Positions 24,066 to 33,179 are shown, numbered from the stretch's first letter. The stretch: 64,000 bases of DNA from Saprospiraceae bacterium (GCA_016714985.1 JADKBS010000020.1:124001-188000), one strand, 5' to 3'. Notes: generated from the sequence alone by a model not told the origin. Translations and numbers: made by a program.

Positions 24066-25910
24066 ATGGCTTTCGTAGTATCCGCAAGAAAATACCGTCC
24101 CGTACATTTTGAGGATGTCGTAGGACAAGCACACGTGTCGCAGACGCTGAAAAAGGCGTTGCAGACCGACCATGTGGCCCATGCCTTCCTGTTCTGCGGC
24201 CCACGGGGTGTCGGTAAGACGACCTGTGCCCGCATCCTCGCCAAGGTGCTCAATTGCCAGAACGTGACGGCCAATTTCGAGCCATGCGGCGAGTGCGAAA
24301 GCTGCCGTGCATTTTCCGAGAACGCATCCTTCAACATCATGGAACTCGACGCCGCCAGCAACAACAGCGTCGAGCACATACGGACGCTGGTGGAACAGGT
24401 GCGATTCCAGCCGCAGCAGGGCAAGTACAAGGTGTTCATCATAGACGAGGTTCACATGCTCTCGCAGGCCGCCTTCAACGCTTTTTTGAAAACGCTGGAA
24501 GAGCCGCCGAGCTATGCCATTTTTATCCTCGCCACCACAGAGAAGCACAAAATCATCCCGACCATCCTCAGCCGCTGCCAGATTTTCGACTTCAAGCGGA
24601 TACAGGTCGGCGACACGGTGGCGCATTTGCAGAAAATCTGTGACGCCGAAGGGATTGAAGCTGAGGGCGACGCCCTGCACATCATCGCTCAAAAGGCCGA
24701 TGGCGCCCTGCGGGACGCACTCTCCATCTTCGATAGGATAACAAGTGCCTCCGGCAAAAAAATCACCTACGAAGACGTCATCACCAACCTGAACGTCCTC
24801 GACTACGACTACTTCTTCCGCCTTACCGATGCCCTGCTCACCGAGGATTTGCGGCAGGTGCTGCTCATCCATGACTCGGTGCTGCGCAACGGCTTCGAGG
24901 GCGACCATTTCATCAATGGCCTTGCGGAGCACCTGCGCAACCTGCTCGTGTGCAAGGACGCCGAGACGCTTCGCCTCCTCGAAGTGAGCGACAACCTGCG
25001 GGAACGCTATCGCCAACAGGCTGCTTTGGCCCCTGCCTCCTTCCTGCTCACGGCCCTCAACCTCTGCAACGACTGCGACATCAACTACAAGATGGCCCGC
25101 CAGAAACCCCTGCACGTGGAGCTGTATTTGATAAAAATGTGCTACGCTAACCAAGCGGTACAGCTTGCAAGCAGTGGCCAACAGCAGGCAGTTGGGGCTG
25201 AAAAAAAAACTCCTGACGTAAGCAGTCCAGTGGGTAGTTCGACAGTGGGCAGTGGGCAGTCAGTGCCGAGAGATGCCACTAATTCATCTTCTATTGCAAA
25301 GCAATCAGCATCGGCTCAACAGCCTTCGAATGGCCCCCCCCCACCGGGGTACGCTGAGGTAGTGCCACCTACGCCAGTTGAATCAGTTACCGTAAAGGAG
25401 CCACCCATTGAGCCAGTTGCACCGCCGCAGACAGGATTACTTCGCAAAACGGGCATACCGGGGCTGTCATCCGTTTCGTTGCAGAGCATCCATGATGAAA
25501 TTGCGGAAGCGGAAGCCAACAATGGCCCTGTGCAAGCACCCAAGCTCAACCTTGAAGACCTGAGGGAAGCTTGGTCGGCCTATATAGATTCTATTGACAA
25601 GGACTCCGTGAAAGCCATGCTACGGGGTGCCGATATTGACATCAACCCGGAGCAGGTGACAGTGACGGTAGGTTCCGCCCTCGCCGAGAACACCGTGCGG
25701 CAAGAAACCATGCTCATGGATTTCCTTCGCAAACGGCTCCATGCACCGCTGCTCGCCCTCACCATCAAGCTCGACCCCAGCCGCTCCAACGCCGCACCAG
25801 CCAAGCCCAAACGCCTGACCGACAGCGAAAAGTACCACGCCATGCGGGCCGTGAACCCCCTCGTGGACGAGGTGAGGAAGCGTTTCGACCTTTCTTTGGA
25901 GAATGAGTGA
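24066..25910 (+). CDS. dnaX: DNA polymerase III subunit gamma/tau
   Basis: 614 residues, the clamp-loader ATPase. Marks are MAFVVSARKYRPVHFEDVVG, Walker A GPRGVGKTT (about 46-54), the zinc-binding CGECESC, Walker B FIIDEVHM, LKTLEEPPSYAIFILATTE and the SRC of sensor regions. Residues about 370-490 are a Pro/Ser/Gln-rich linker, followed by a tau C-terminal domain. A run of nine A bases at 25201-25209 (codons GAA AAA AAA ACT, residues 379-382) is followed in the -1 frame by TGA at 25214. Slippage there would make a short gamma form. Confidence 0.96.
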   Translation: MAFVVSARKYRPVHFEDVVGQAHVSQTLKKALQTDHVAHAFLFCGPRGVGKTTCARILAKVLNCQNVTANFEPCGECESCRAFSENASFNIMELDAASNNSVEHIRTLVEQVRFQPQQGKYKVFIIDEVHMLSQAAFNAFLKTLEEPPSYAIFILATTEKHKIIPTILSRCQIFDFKRIQVGDTVAHLQKICDAEGIEAEGDALHIIAQKADGALRDALSIFDRITSASGKKITYEDVITNLNVLDYDYFFRLTDALLTEDLRQVLLIHDSVLRNGFEGDHFINGLAEHLRNLLVCKDAETLRLLEVSDNLRERYRQQAALAPASFLLTALNLCNDCDINYKMARQKPLHVELYLIKMCYANQAVQLASSGQQQAVGAEKKTPDVSSPVGSSTVGSGQSVPRDATNSSSIAKQSASAQQPSNGPPPPGYAEVVPPTPVESVTVKEPPIEPVAPPQTGLLRKTGIPGLSSVSLQSIHDEIAEAEANNGPVQAPKLNLEDLREAWSAYIDSIDKDSVKAMLRGADIDINPEQVTVTVGSALAENTVRQETMLMDFLRKRLHAPLLALTIKLDPSRSNAAPAKPKRLTDSEKYHAMRAVNPLVDEVRKRFDLSLENE

Positions 25911-26166
25911 AGGATTGAGGGATTGAAGGATTGAAGGATTGAAGGAGGGGGGCTTGCCTCAAGATTTTGTACGCTGCCCGACGCAACCGTTTAGCAGGGT
26001 TGACAAATCCCTCCTACCAATTTATCTTTGCAAATAGGTGTAGAAGACCGAATCCTATGCGTCAGGATACTGACTTTTAGAAAAATGTGGTTTTGCAATT
26101 GGGGATATGCGCCCTATTTTTCACCTTGAAATTTTCTACCTTTACACTTACTTAAAACTCGTAAAA

Positions 26167-26382
26167 ATGGCTTCAATGAAAAAACTCAACGATTTTTTGG
26201 GCAAGGCCCTCAACACACAGGAGACCAACGAAGTGAAAGGCGGCAAAGCTTATGTGCCGACGGACACTGGCTCGGTGGGGTACATCAATTGGGATGATGT
26301 CGTCATTCGGGAGAACAATTTCCAAACCAGCACTTCTGAGTCGATGAAGGCTGGCCTAACTACTAGCCACAAGGGGCGTTGA
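26167..26382 (+). CDS. double-glycine leader peptide (RiPP/bacteriocin-like precursor)
   Basis: 71 residues from ATG 26167. The leader MKKLNDFLGKALNTQETNEV ends in KGG, matching the GG-type leaders that Bacteroidota use for peptides exported by peptidase-containing ABC transporters. The core starts KAYVPTDTGSVGYINWDDVV and is rich in Ser, Thr and Asn. No modifying enzyme or transporter gene lies beside it, so it is an orphan here. The end overlaps the convergent gene at 26356 by 27 bp. Confidence 0.65.
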   Translation: MASMKKLNDFLGKALNTQETNEVKGGKAYVPTDTGSVGYINWDDVVIRENNFQTSTSESMKAGLTTSHKGR

Positions 26383-27903
26383 TTGGCGTAGGAACCTTTC
26401 CTTTACCACTTGCGCATAAGGCTTGTTGTTGATTTTACTCTCCAACCACGAGATGATGTCAAAGAGATCGAAGACGCCATAGGACGGTTGTCTTGACAAA
26501 TCCTCGAAGTCCTGTTTCAGGGTTTCGAGGATTTGTTGCATTTCAACCTTTGAATGCGGCTTTCCCGCCTCCCGAATGAAGTTCATCATCTTCCTTTCAA
26601 ATTCCGAAAGTCGGTTCGCCTTGTTCAAATACCTGTAGGTTGACCGCAAAAGACTATCCAGTAACATCGTATTGCCCAACTCATAGTGAATGATGAGGTT
26701 TAGAATGCGGGCAAGGCTCTGCAAATCCTTCCTTTCCATACTTTCCGACAATTTGAGCCAATTGTTCAGGCTGTTCAGTGCTTCGTCGAAGTTACCCGTT
26801 CCAAAATGGATACAGAAATATTGCAGGTAAAAAGTGCTTTTGACGTATTGCTCCTTGTCTTGTACCCCACCGATTTTTTGATGCTGCTTCAGTTCCCTCG
26901 CCCCCTCCTCGAACTCGCCAGTACTGATGCAAAGACGGAACTTGTTCATATAATATTGGCGGTTAATCTTGTCTTCGTCGTCATTGGTGATTGGTTCAAC
27001 CCCAATCAATTTGTCAAGTGTTTTCCTCACTTCCTCAATCTTTCCAAGCCTTCCACAACTGACAATATGGTTGCTCAATGCTGAAATGTACTCCGAAACA
27101 TCCTCCTGCAGCATCAAGTTGTTTTGCTCCAGCAATGCAATGAGTTGCGTGGACGCATCATAGAATGCTTCGAAATTTGAGCTGGAGAAATTATAAATAG
27201 AGCGTATTCGATAGTATAAAACCTTGGCCACAAAAGAGTCCGCCATTGTTTCGTCCTTCATCAAGGGGCTTTGAATAAGCATGGTCAAAGTTTCCCGCTG
27301 TGAGGCACTTCTTGACACATCCTTCCTAATGCTGACCAAAATCTTGAAGAAGATACTTCGGTAGGCTGAGATATTGGACAGTTTGTCAATGCAGGTCTTT
27401 TCCTCCAACATGATGCGTTCCATCTCCTTATCCAAGAAGTTAAAGTCGTTTTGCGTATAAGCAATCTTCTTCTCCCAATCCAACACCTCCACCAACGTCT
27501 TAAAATCCTCGTACTCCGCTGCGGTCTTTTTCACTTTCGCCAAAATCGCCTTGCAGTCCTCGAAATGCGACCGCTTGAACATCGCCCGAACGCCCAGCAA
27601 TTGGTTCTTCAAGCGGTAGTCCACCGAGGTCTTTTCATCGAAAAATTGTAGGCTGCGGATAACCAACTCATAGAGGTAGGACTTCAGTTCCGAGTATTTG
27701 CGGGTCTCCACGGGCTGGCCACCATAGACCATCCTGGCCAATTGCTCGTCATCGAACCGCTCGCTGACCACAATGGCGTCGAACAACTGCACGTACTTGT
27801 TGCTGGTGGCGTCCTTGCTGCTGACGTACAGCTTGAAGTACCGCCGCTCCGCACTCGTGAGCGACTTGATTAGGTCGTAGAGTCTGCTGGAAGGTGTTTT
27901 CAT
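26356..27903 (-). CDS. large helical (TPR-like) protein of unknown function
   Basis: 515 residues starting MKTPSSRLYDLIKSLTSAER. No signal peptide or membrane helix. Predicted all-helical with TPR/HAT-like pairs (LYELVIRSLQFFDEKTS, FEDCKAILAKVKKTAAEYED, LNSLNNWLKLSESMERKDLQ). The opening, including SLTSAERRYFKLY, recurs in large paralogous families of Saprospiria as far as I recall. A cytoplasmic scaffold or regulatory role is possible; nothing specific is shown. Confidence 0.75.
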   Translation of the reverse strand: MKTPSSRLYDLIKSLTSAERRYFKLYVSSKDATSNKYVQLFDAIVVSERFDDEQLARMVYGGQPVETRKYSELKSYLYELVIRSLQFFDEKTSVDYRLKNQLLGVRAMFKRSHFEDCKAILAKVKKTAAEYEDFKTLVEVLDWEKKIAYTQNDFNFLDKEMERIMLEEKTCIDKLSNISAYRSIFFKILVSIRKDVSRSASQRETLTMLIQSPLMKDETMADSFVAKVLYYRIRSIYNFSSSNFEAFYDASTQLIALLEQNNLMLQEDVSEYISALSNHIVSCGRLGKIEEVRKTLDKLIGVEPITNDDEDKINRQYYMNKFRLCISTGEFEEGARELKQHQKIGGVQDKEQYVKSTFYLQYFCIHFGTGNFDEALNSLNNWLKLSESMERKDLQSLARILNLIIHYELGNTMLLDSLLRSTYRYLNKANRLSEFERKMMNFIREAGKPHSKVEMQQILETLKQDFEDLSRQPSYGVFDLFDIISWLESKINNKPYAQVVKERFLRQSTPLVASS

Positions 27904-28122
27904 AATAGGGATGAGGGATGAGGGATGAGTTTAGGTTCCCTTAGGGAATGACAAATCCGATTCCCAAGGCCGAAAGTAGCAATTTTGCTGCACAAAACAT
28001 AGTTCTGCAAAAAATCAAAAACCTGATTTTTGGGCAAATTTATAAAGGCAAATTTTGTGGCATTCGTCAAATGCGTTTACCCTGTCAATGAGCTATTTTT
28101 GCTCCGCAACAAAATCGTGTCT

Positions 28123-28164
28123 TTTCTTCCCCCGCACCGCCTTCCAGCGGTGCGGGGGAAGAAA
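28123..28164. terminator. GC-rich hairpin upstream of uvrC
   Basis: Arms 28123-28140 and 28147-28164 (TTTCTTCCCCCGCACCGC and its complement) form an 18-bp perfect stem with a 6-nt loop, followed by CTTTTT. It could terminate read-through into uvrC from the left. Confidence 0.6.
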
Positions 28165-28168
28165 GCTT

Positions 28169-28209
28169 TTTGAGGGCTGAAAATTGCGGAGCAATTTTCA
28201 GCCCTCAAA
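28169..28209. repeat. perfect 19-bp stem with GGA loop just before uvrC
   Basis: Arms 28169-28187 and 28191-28209 are exact complements around a 3-nt loop. The uvrC ATG lies 12 nt after the hairpin, so if transcribed it would sit in the translation initiation region. The rest of the 27904-28221 spacer holds no gene. Confidence 0.7.
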
Positions 28210-28221
28210 CTCCCTTTAGCT

Positions 28222-30114
28222 ATGACCACTGACGACTATAAAAAACTCCTGCCCAACTGGCCCCACGACCCCGGGGTCTATCGCTTCCACGATGCCGAGG
28301 ATCGTGTGCTCTATGTCGGCAAGGCCAAGAACCTCAAGAACCGCCTCTCCTCCTACTTCTCCAACACCAAGGACATGGCGTACAAGACCCGTGTCATGGT
28401 TAAGCACGCCCACCGCATCGAGATGACGCTGGTGGACACCGAGGCCGATGCCTTGCTGCTCGAAAGTACCCTCATCAAGCGGTTCCAGCCGCCGTACAAC
28501 GTGATGCTGAAGGACGGCAAGAGCTATACCTATCTCTGCATCAAGAACGAACGGTTCCCAAGGGTCTTTCTCACTCGCCGGGTCATTCGGGACGGCTCTA
28601 CCTACTTCGGCCCGTACACTTCCAAGTTCAGGGTGGAAACGATTTTGGATTTGATAAAACAACTGTTCCCGCTGCGCACCTGCAACCTCAGCTTGACGGA
28701 GGAGAACATTGCCCGTGGCAAGTTCAAGGTCTGCCTCGAATACCATATCAAGAATTGCCAAGGCCCTTGCGAGGGCTTTGAGACGGAGGCCAATTACAAT
28801 GGTAAAATAGAGCAGATAAAGAACATGCTGCGGGGCAATTTCGGCCCGGTGAAGCGGCACTTCCAGCAACTGATGGCGCACCACGCCGAGCGCATGGAGT
28901 TCGAGAAAGCCCAGCAAATAAAGGAGAAACTGCTTGCTTTTGAGGACTACCAGGGCAAGAGCACCGTCGTGAGCACCACCATCCGTGATGTGGATGTGTT
29001 CAGCATCGCCAGCGACGAGAAGAACGCCTACGTGAACTATATCAAGGTGGTGCATGGGGCCATTATCAACACCTGGACGCAGGAGATGGTCAAGAACCTC
29101 GACGACGACGAGGCCGACCTGCTGGCCTTCGTCGTCCCGGAAATCAGGGAGCGGTTCCAGAGCATCGCCCCGGAAGTCATCGTGCCGATGGAAATACCCG
29201 TGACTGACCCGACCGTGACCGTCACGGTGCCTAAAATCGGCGACAAGAAGAAACTGTTGGAGCTTTCGGAGAAGAACGTGCATTTTTTCCTCCTCCAAAA
29301 GAAGAAGGAGGAAGCCACCGCAACGGGCAAGCAGACCAGCGCTGAGCGCATCCTGCGCACCCTCCAGGGCGACCTCCAGATGGCCGACGTGCCGCTCCAC
29401 ATCGAGTGTTTTGACAACTCGAACATGCAGGGCAGCTACCCCGTATCGTCGTGCGTGGTGTTCAAGAACGCCAAGCCCAGCAAGGGCGACTACCGGCATT
29501 ACAACGTGAAGACGGTCGTCGGCCCCAACGACTTCGCCACGATGGAAGAAGTCGTTTACCGCCGCTACAAGCGCCTGTTGGCCGAGGGCCAACCCCTGCC
29601 GCAGCTCATTATCATTGACGGTGGCAAGGGCCAACTCGGCGCTGCCGTGAAGAGCCTCGAAGCCCTCGGCATTGGCACAAATGCCCCCATTTCACGCACC
29701 GAAGCCAACGCCCCGCTCTCACCCTCTCACCCGCTCACCCGCTCGCACACCGTAACGGTCGTCGGCATTGCGAAGCGCCTCGAAGAAATCTTCTTCCCCG
29801 GCGACTCGGTGCCGCTGTACATCAACAAGAAGTCGGAGAGCCTTAAGCTCATCCAACAGGCCCGCAACGAGGCGCACCGCTTCGCCATCACTTTCCACCG
29901 CAACCAGCGCTCGAAGGACTTCACCAAGACCGAACTCGAAGACATCCCCGGCATCGGCACGAAGACCGCTGAGAAGCTGCTCAAGCATTTCGGCTCGGTG
30001 AAAAAAATGCGGGAAGCGAGTACGGAGGAAATCGAAAAGGCGATTGGGAAGGGGGCAGCGAAACGCATTAAAGAGTATTTTGAGGCGGAGGAGAATGGGG
30101 AGGTGGAAAGTTGA
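28222..30114 (+). CDS. uvrC: excinuclease ABC subunit C
   Basis: 630 residues. It makes both incisions in nucleotide excision repair. Domains in order are a GIY-YIG nuclease (PGVYRFHDAEDRVLYVGKAK), a Cys-bearing region, a UVR motif (MEFEKAQQIKEKLLAFEDYQ), an RNase H-like nuclease (IECFDNSNMQGSYPVSSCV, LIIIDGGKGQLGAA) and a helix-hairpin-helix (DIPGIGTKTAEKLLKHFGS). Residues of about 485-512 are an unusual Pro/Ser/Thr/His insertion (PLSPSHPLTRSHT) encoded by CTCACCCG-like repeats at 29715-29750. Otherwise length and order are standard. Confidence 0.96.
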   Translation: MTTDDYKKLLPNWPHDPGVYRFHDAEDRVLYVGKAKNLKNRLSSYFSNTKDMAYKTRVMVKHAHRIEMTLVDTEADALLLESTLIKRFQPPYNVMLKDGKSYTYLCIKNERFPRVFLTRRVIRDGSTYFGPYTSKFRVETILDLIKQLFPLRTCNLSLTEENIARGKFKVCLEYHIKNCQGPCEGFETEANYNGKIEQIKNMLRGNFGPVKRHFQQLMAHHAERMEFEKAQQIKEKLLAFEDYQGKSTVVSTTIRDVDVFSIASDEKNAYVNYIKVVHGAIINTWTQEMVKNLDDDEADLLAFVVPEIRERFQSIAPEVIVPMEIPVTDPTVTVTVPKIGDKKKLLELSEKNVHFFLLQKKKEEATATGKQTSAERILRTLQGDLQMADVPLHIECFDNSNMQGSYPVSSCVVFKNAKPSKGDYRHYNVKTVVGPNDFATMEEVVYRRYKRLLAEGQPLPQLIIIDGGKGQLGAAVKSLEALGIGTNAPISRTEANAPLSPSHPLTRSHTVTVVGIAKRLEEIFFPGDSVPLYINKKSESLKLIQQARNEAHRFAITFHRNQRSKDFTKTELEDIPGIGTKTAEKLLKHFGSVKKMREASTEEIEKAIGKGAAKRIKEYFEAEENGEVES

Positions 30115-30142
30115 TTACAGTTTAGTAGTTCCAAGGATAGTT

Positions 30143-30150
30143 TACCTTTG
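30143..30150 (+). promoter_or_regulatory. possible -7 box of the methyltransferase gene
   Basis: TACCTTTG fits TAnnTTTG and lies 39 nt before the start codon. A convincing -33 element is not visible. Confidence 0.35.
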
Positions 30151-30188
30151 CACAATTACTTATTTCAACATTAACTCAACGGTTCATT

Positions 30189-31391
30189 ATGAAGGATAAA
30201 ATAGGCTTGTTTTCTTTTTTTGCTGGAGCTGGGTTTCTTGACCTCGGATTCGAAGACACTGGCCATTTTGAAACTTTGTTTGTAAACGAATACCACAAAG
30301 CTTTTGCCAAGATTTACAAGGAGGCAAGGGAAAAGCTTGGCATCGAGGAACCTCAATATGGCTATCAAGTGGCCGATATTGTCGAGAATTTGACCAACCT
30401 GAATTCAATTTGGTTGAAAGAAAATCTCGCGGCGGCCAAAAAAGAGTTTGATTTAATTGGGTTTATCGGTGGGCCACCGTGTCCAGATTTTTCGGTTGCG
30501 GGAAAGAATCGGGGCGAAAACGGTGAAAATGGCAAACTATCCGGCACTTATGTTGAACTAATTAATAGGCTAAAGCCAGATTTCTTCCTGTTTGAAAATG
30601 TCAAAGGTCTTTATAGGACAGCCAAACATCGTGCTTTTTTTGAGGCAACAAAATTAAAGCTTATTCAATCAGGGTATTACTTAACAGAGAAATTAATTAA
30701 TGCCATAGAATATGGTGTGCCACAAGATAGAGAGAGGATAATTTTGATAGGTTTTCATCGAAATATGTTGACAGACTTTGGGTTTAAACTAAATGGCTCG
30801 CCTTTCTTAAAAAATTTTAATTGGGATAAGTATATTGTTTATAATACTCAAGATGCCTTTAGTTCACAATGGCCTAAAATGGATGTCTTTAAAGAGGATT
30901 CTATTATTCACCAGCCAACTAATATCATTGAAGAATTGACTGTTGAGCATTGGTTTAAACTGAACGATGTTGAGGGGCATCCAAATGCGCACAATTACTT
31001 CATGCCAAGGGCAGGACTTGCCAAGTTTCAGGTAATTCCAGAAGGGGATGATTCTCGGAAATCTTATAAGCGACTTCATCGCTGGAGATATTCTCCCACT
31101 GCTGCCTATGGTAACAACGAGGTACATCTCCATCCTTACAAAGCGAGAAGGATTTCTGCTTCCGAGGCGTTGTCTATCCAGTCTTTGCCGGCAAAGTTCG
31201 TTATACCTGAGAATGTTACGCTTACGGATATGTTCAAGACTATCGGCAACGGTGTACCTTACTTAGCGGCAAAAGGTCTTGCTAATAGCATATTTGCATA
31301 CATCTTCAATAATTCAAACAAGGACGTAAACGAACCTTATGGAAAATCTTACAGCAAACAATATCGCCAGCTTTATCAACCAGTTGCCTAA
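30189..31391 (+). CDS. DNA (cytosine-5) methyltransferase
   Basis: 400 residues. Motif I is FSFFAGAGFLDLGF, motif IV GGPPCPDFSVAG with the catalytic Cys, motif VI ENVKGL, motif VIII QDRERIILIG and motif X TIGNGVPYLAAKGLA. The usual PCQ(G/D)FS is PCPDFS here. The variable region between VIII and X would decide the target site, which I cannot read. The gene is AT-rich and overlaps a restriction endonuclease gene by 53 bp, so it protects host DNA in a type II system. Confidence 0.93.
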   Translation: MKDKIGLFSFFAGAGFLDLGFEDTGHFETLFVNEYHKAFAKIYKEAREKLGIEEPQYGYQVADIVENLTNLNSIWLKENLAAAKKEFDLIGFIGGPPCPDFSVAGKNRGENGENGKLSGTYVELINRLKPDFFLFENVKGLYRTAKHRAFFEATKLKLIQSGYYLTEKLINAIEYGVPQDRERIILIGFHRNMLTDFGFKLNGSPFLKNFNWDKYIVYNTQDAFSSQWPKMDVFKEDSIIHQPTNIIEELTVEHWFKLNDVEGHPNAHNYFMPRAGLAKFQVIPEGDDSRKSYKRLHRWRYSPTAAYGNNEVHLHPYKARRISASEALSIQSLPAKFVIPENVTLTDMFKTIGNGVPYLAAKGLANSIFAYIFNNSNKDVNEPYGKSYSKQYRQLYQPVA

Positions 31392-32427
31392 GACGGCTCA
31401 GTATCACTATATTAACCCAACAACAAAAGAGGTGATAACGATTGAGAATGTGGAATTACCTCAGGGCCCCATCAAGATAAAAAGGTTCAACCCTTCGAAA
31501 GGAGAAAGCAGGTCAACAGCAAAGGAACAATCCATGTCATCCCAAATGTTGTGGAGATATGCCAATGCTTTTCAACCCAAACTTCCTATTAATGTTGAGA
31601 GAGTTTTAGGAGCGAGTTACAATACACGGTCTATTTTAGAGTCATTATTGGCACATACTCCGCAATTCTATTACGCTTATCCTGGCAGAATAGAAAGGAT
31701 TGGTGGTAGAGAGAAAATTCAGAAAGGCCATAAACACTTAGTTTGGCGTCCTGACAAGCCTCATCCACTTGGTGAAATTCACAAAATAGATACCGAGATG
31801 GTAATTTCGGAAATACCATCTGTTGATGTACTTTATGAGGCCGTGACCTTACCAAATGTATCCTCTGGTCGAGAAGAACTTGATATTGAAGTAAAAAGAC
31901 GCCACGCCCAGATACAAATTGCGCTTTATAAGATTGGTCGCCAACTAGGTTTCAGAACTTGGGTAGCATTCAACGACAAGGCCATTCAGTACGAAAATAA
32001 AAAACTAGGTGAATTCGAAGGCATCATTGCCTCCTTAAATGATGAAAGATTGGTAATGGCTCACCCAGATGTCATTAAAGCTGCACTATATATTGACTGT
32101 ATTTGGTTCAAGAATGGCAAACTAATGCCAGCAGTGCTTGAAATAGAACATTCTACGGGGGTTACTAGTGGCCTTTCAAGAATGAAAAATTTGCAAGACC
32201 TATTCCCTTCTGCAAAGACCCGATATGTGATTGTGGCATCTGACGATGACCGTAAAAAAGTTGTTCAAGAAGCCAACAAAGAACAGTTTAAATCCTTGGA
32301 CACTCGTTTTTTCCCATATTCCGCTGTTGAAGAACTTTACAGCCTTTGCGAAAGAAGAAAGCTAAAAGGTATTACAGAGGATTTTTTGGATAGCTTTATG
32401 GAACCCGTCGTTTCGCAAAATTCTTGA
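31339..32427 (+). CDS. type II restriction endonuclease
   Basis: 362 residues with no close family I can name. A PD-(D/E)XK-like core is suggested by AALYIDCIWFKNG followed by LMPAVLEIEHSTGVTSGL (D, then E-x-E) near residues 250-280. It overlaps the C5 methyltransferase by 53 bp on the same strand, the normal layout for a restriction partner. Both genes are AT-rich against their neighbours, consistent with horizontal gain as a unit. Confidence 0.8.
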   Translation: MENLTANNIASFINQLPKTAQYHYINPTTKEVITIENVELPQGPIKIKRFNPSKGESRSTAKEQSMSSQMLWRYANAFQPKLPINVERVLGASYNTRSILESLLAHTPQFYYAYPGRIERIGGREKIQKGHKHLVWRPDKPHPLGEIHKIDTEMVISEIPSVDVLYEAVTLPNVSSGREELDIEVKRRHAQIQIALYKIGRQLGFRTWVAFNDKAIQYENKKLGEFEGIIASLNDERLVMAHPDVIKAALYIDCIWFKNGKLMPAVLEIEHSTGVTSGLSRMKNLQDLFPSAKTRYVIVASDDDRKKVVQEANKEQFKSLDTRFFPYSAVEELYSLCERRKLKGITEDFLDSFMEPVVSQNS

Positions 32428-32486
32428 TGCACCGTATTATTACTAAAAAAGCAAACTCTGTTCTACTCAGCTTAGAATTTGACCCC

Positions 32487-33179
32487 TCACCCAAACACCT
32501 CCCCAACCCCCACTTCAAACCCCGGCACCACTTCCGCCACGAGCGTATCGCCAGCGTGCAGCAAAGCTTTTTTGGTGAACTTCCCATCCTTGGCCACTTG
32601 CACTTCGATGGTGCGCTTGTCCGTGTCCACGAGCCAGTATTCCAGTACGCCGTGCTTTTCGTAGAGGGTCAGCTTGGTCTTTTGGTCTTTCTTTTTGGTG
32701 CCAGTTGAGAGGACTTCCACCATGAGGTCAGGTGCGCCGTAAATGAAGTCCTTTCGGCGATCCAAGCGGGTATTGGAGAGGAATAGGATATCAGGCTGCA
32801 CGATATTTTCCTTGTCGAGGTGGACATCCAATGGCGCCACCCTGACGATGCCCAATTTATTGGCTTTCACAAAATAAAGAAGTGCTGCGAACAAGTTGCC
32901 AACGGCATCTTGATGAGGGTCTTTAGGCGAAGGCATATAAGTGAGTTTTCCGTTTAGTAGTTCGTAAGGGGCTCCTTCGGGCAGTTGCATATAGTCGTCA
33001 GCTGTGTAAGTGTGCTTGCTCTTGATGGTGAGCAGCACGTATTCTCCTGCTTTGTCCCGGTACAGCAGCACGTTCTTGTCAAGCAGGGCGAACTCCCTGC
33101 CTTCTAACTTCTTCTCAAAATCAGTCACCTTAAAGAAGGACTGCTCCCTCGGAGCCCGCAATGGAATGGATGTGGCCAT
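32487..33179 (-). CDS. Uma2 family endonuclease
   Basis: 230 residues. Uma2 marks are YTADDYMQLPEGAPYELLNG near residue 57, VQPDILFLSNTR and APDLMVEVLSTGTKKKD, which form a PD-(D/E)XK fold. KLTLYEKHGVLEYWLVD is also typical. The first 55 residues are an extra N-terminal part. Uma2 proteins are abundant in this phylum and their role is uncertain. It is convergent with the restriction endonuclease gene. A second, damaged Uma2 gene lies at 62545-63213. Confidence 0.88.
   Translation of the reverse strand: MATSIPLRAPREQSFFKVTDFEKKLEGREFALLDKNVLLYRDKAGEYVLLTIKSKHTYTADDYMQLPEGAPYELLNGKLTYMPSPKDPHQDAVGNLFAALLYFVKANKLGIVRVAPLDVHLDKENIVQPDILFLSNTRLDRRKDFIYGAPDLMVEVLSTGTKKKDQKTKLTLYEKHGVLEYWLVDTDKRTIEVQVAKDGKFTKKALLHAGDTLVAEVVPGFEVGVGEVFG

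Noticed and set aside
28216..29634. 472-residue open frame opposite uvrC
   Set aside because: It lies entirely antisense to a clear uvrC gene and has His/Val/Leu-biased composition typical of the opposite strand of GC-rich coding sequence.
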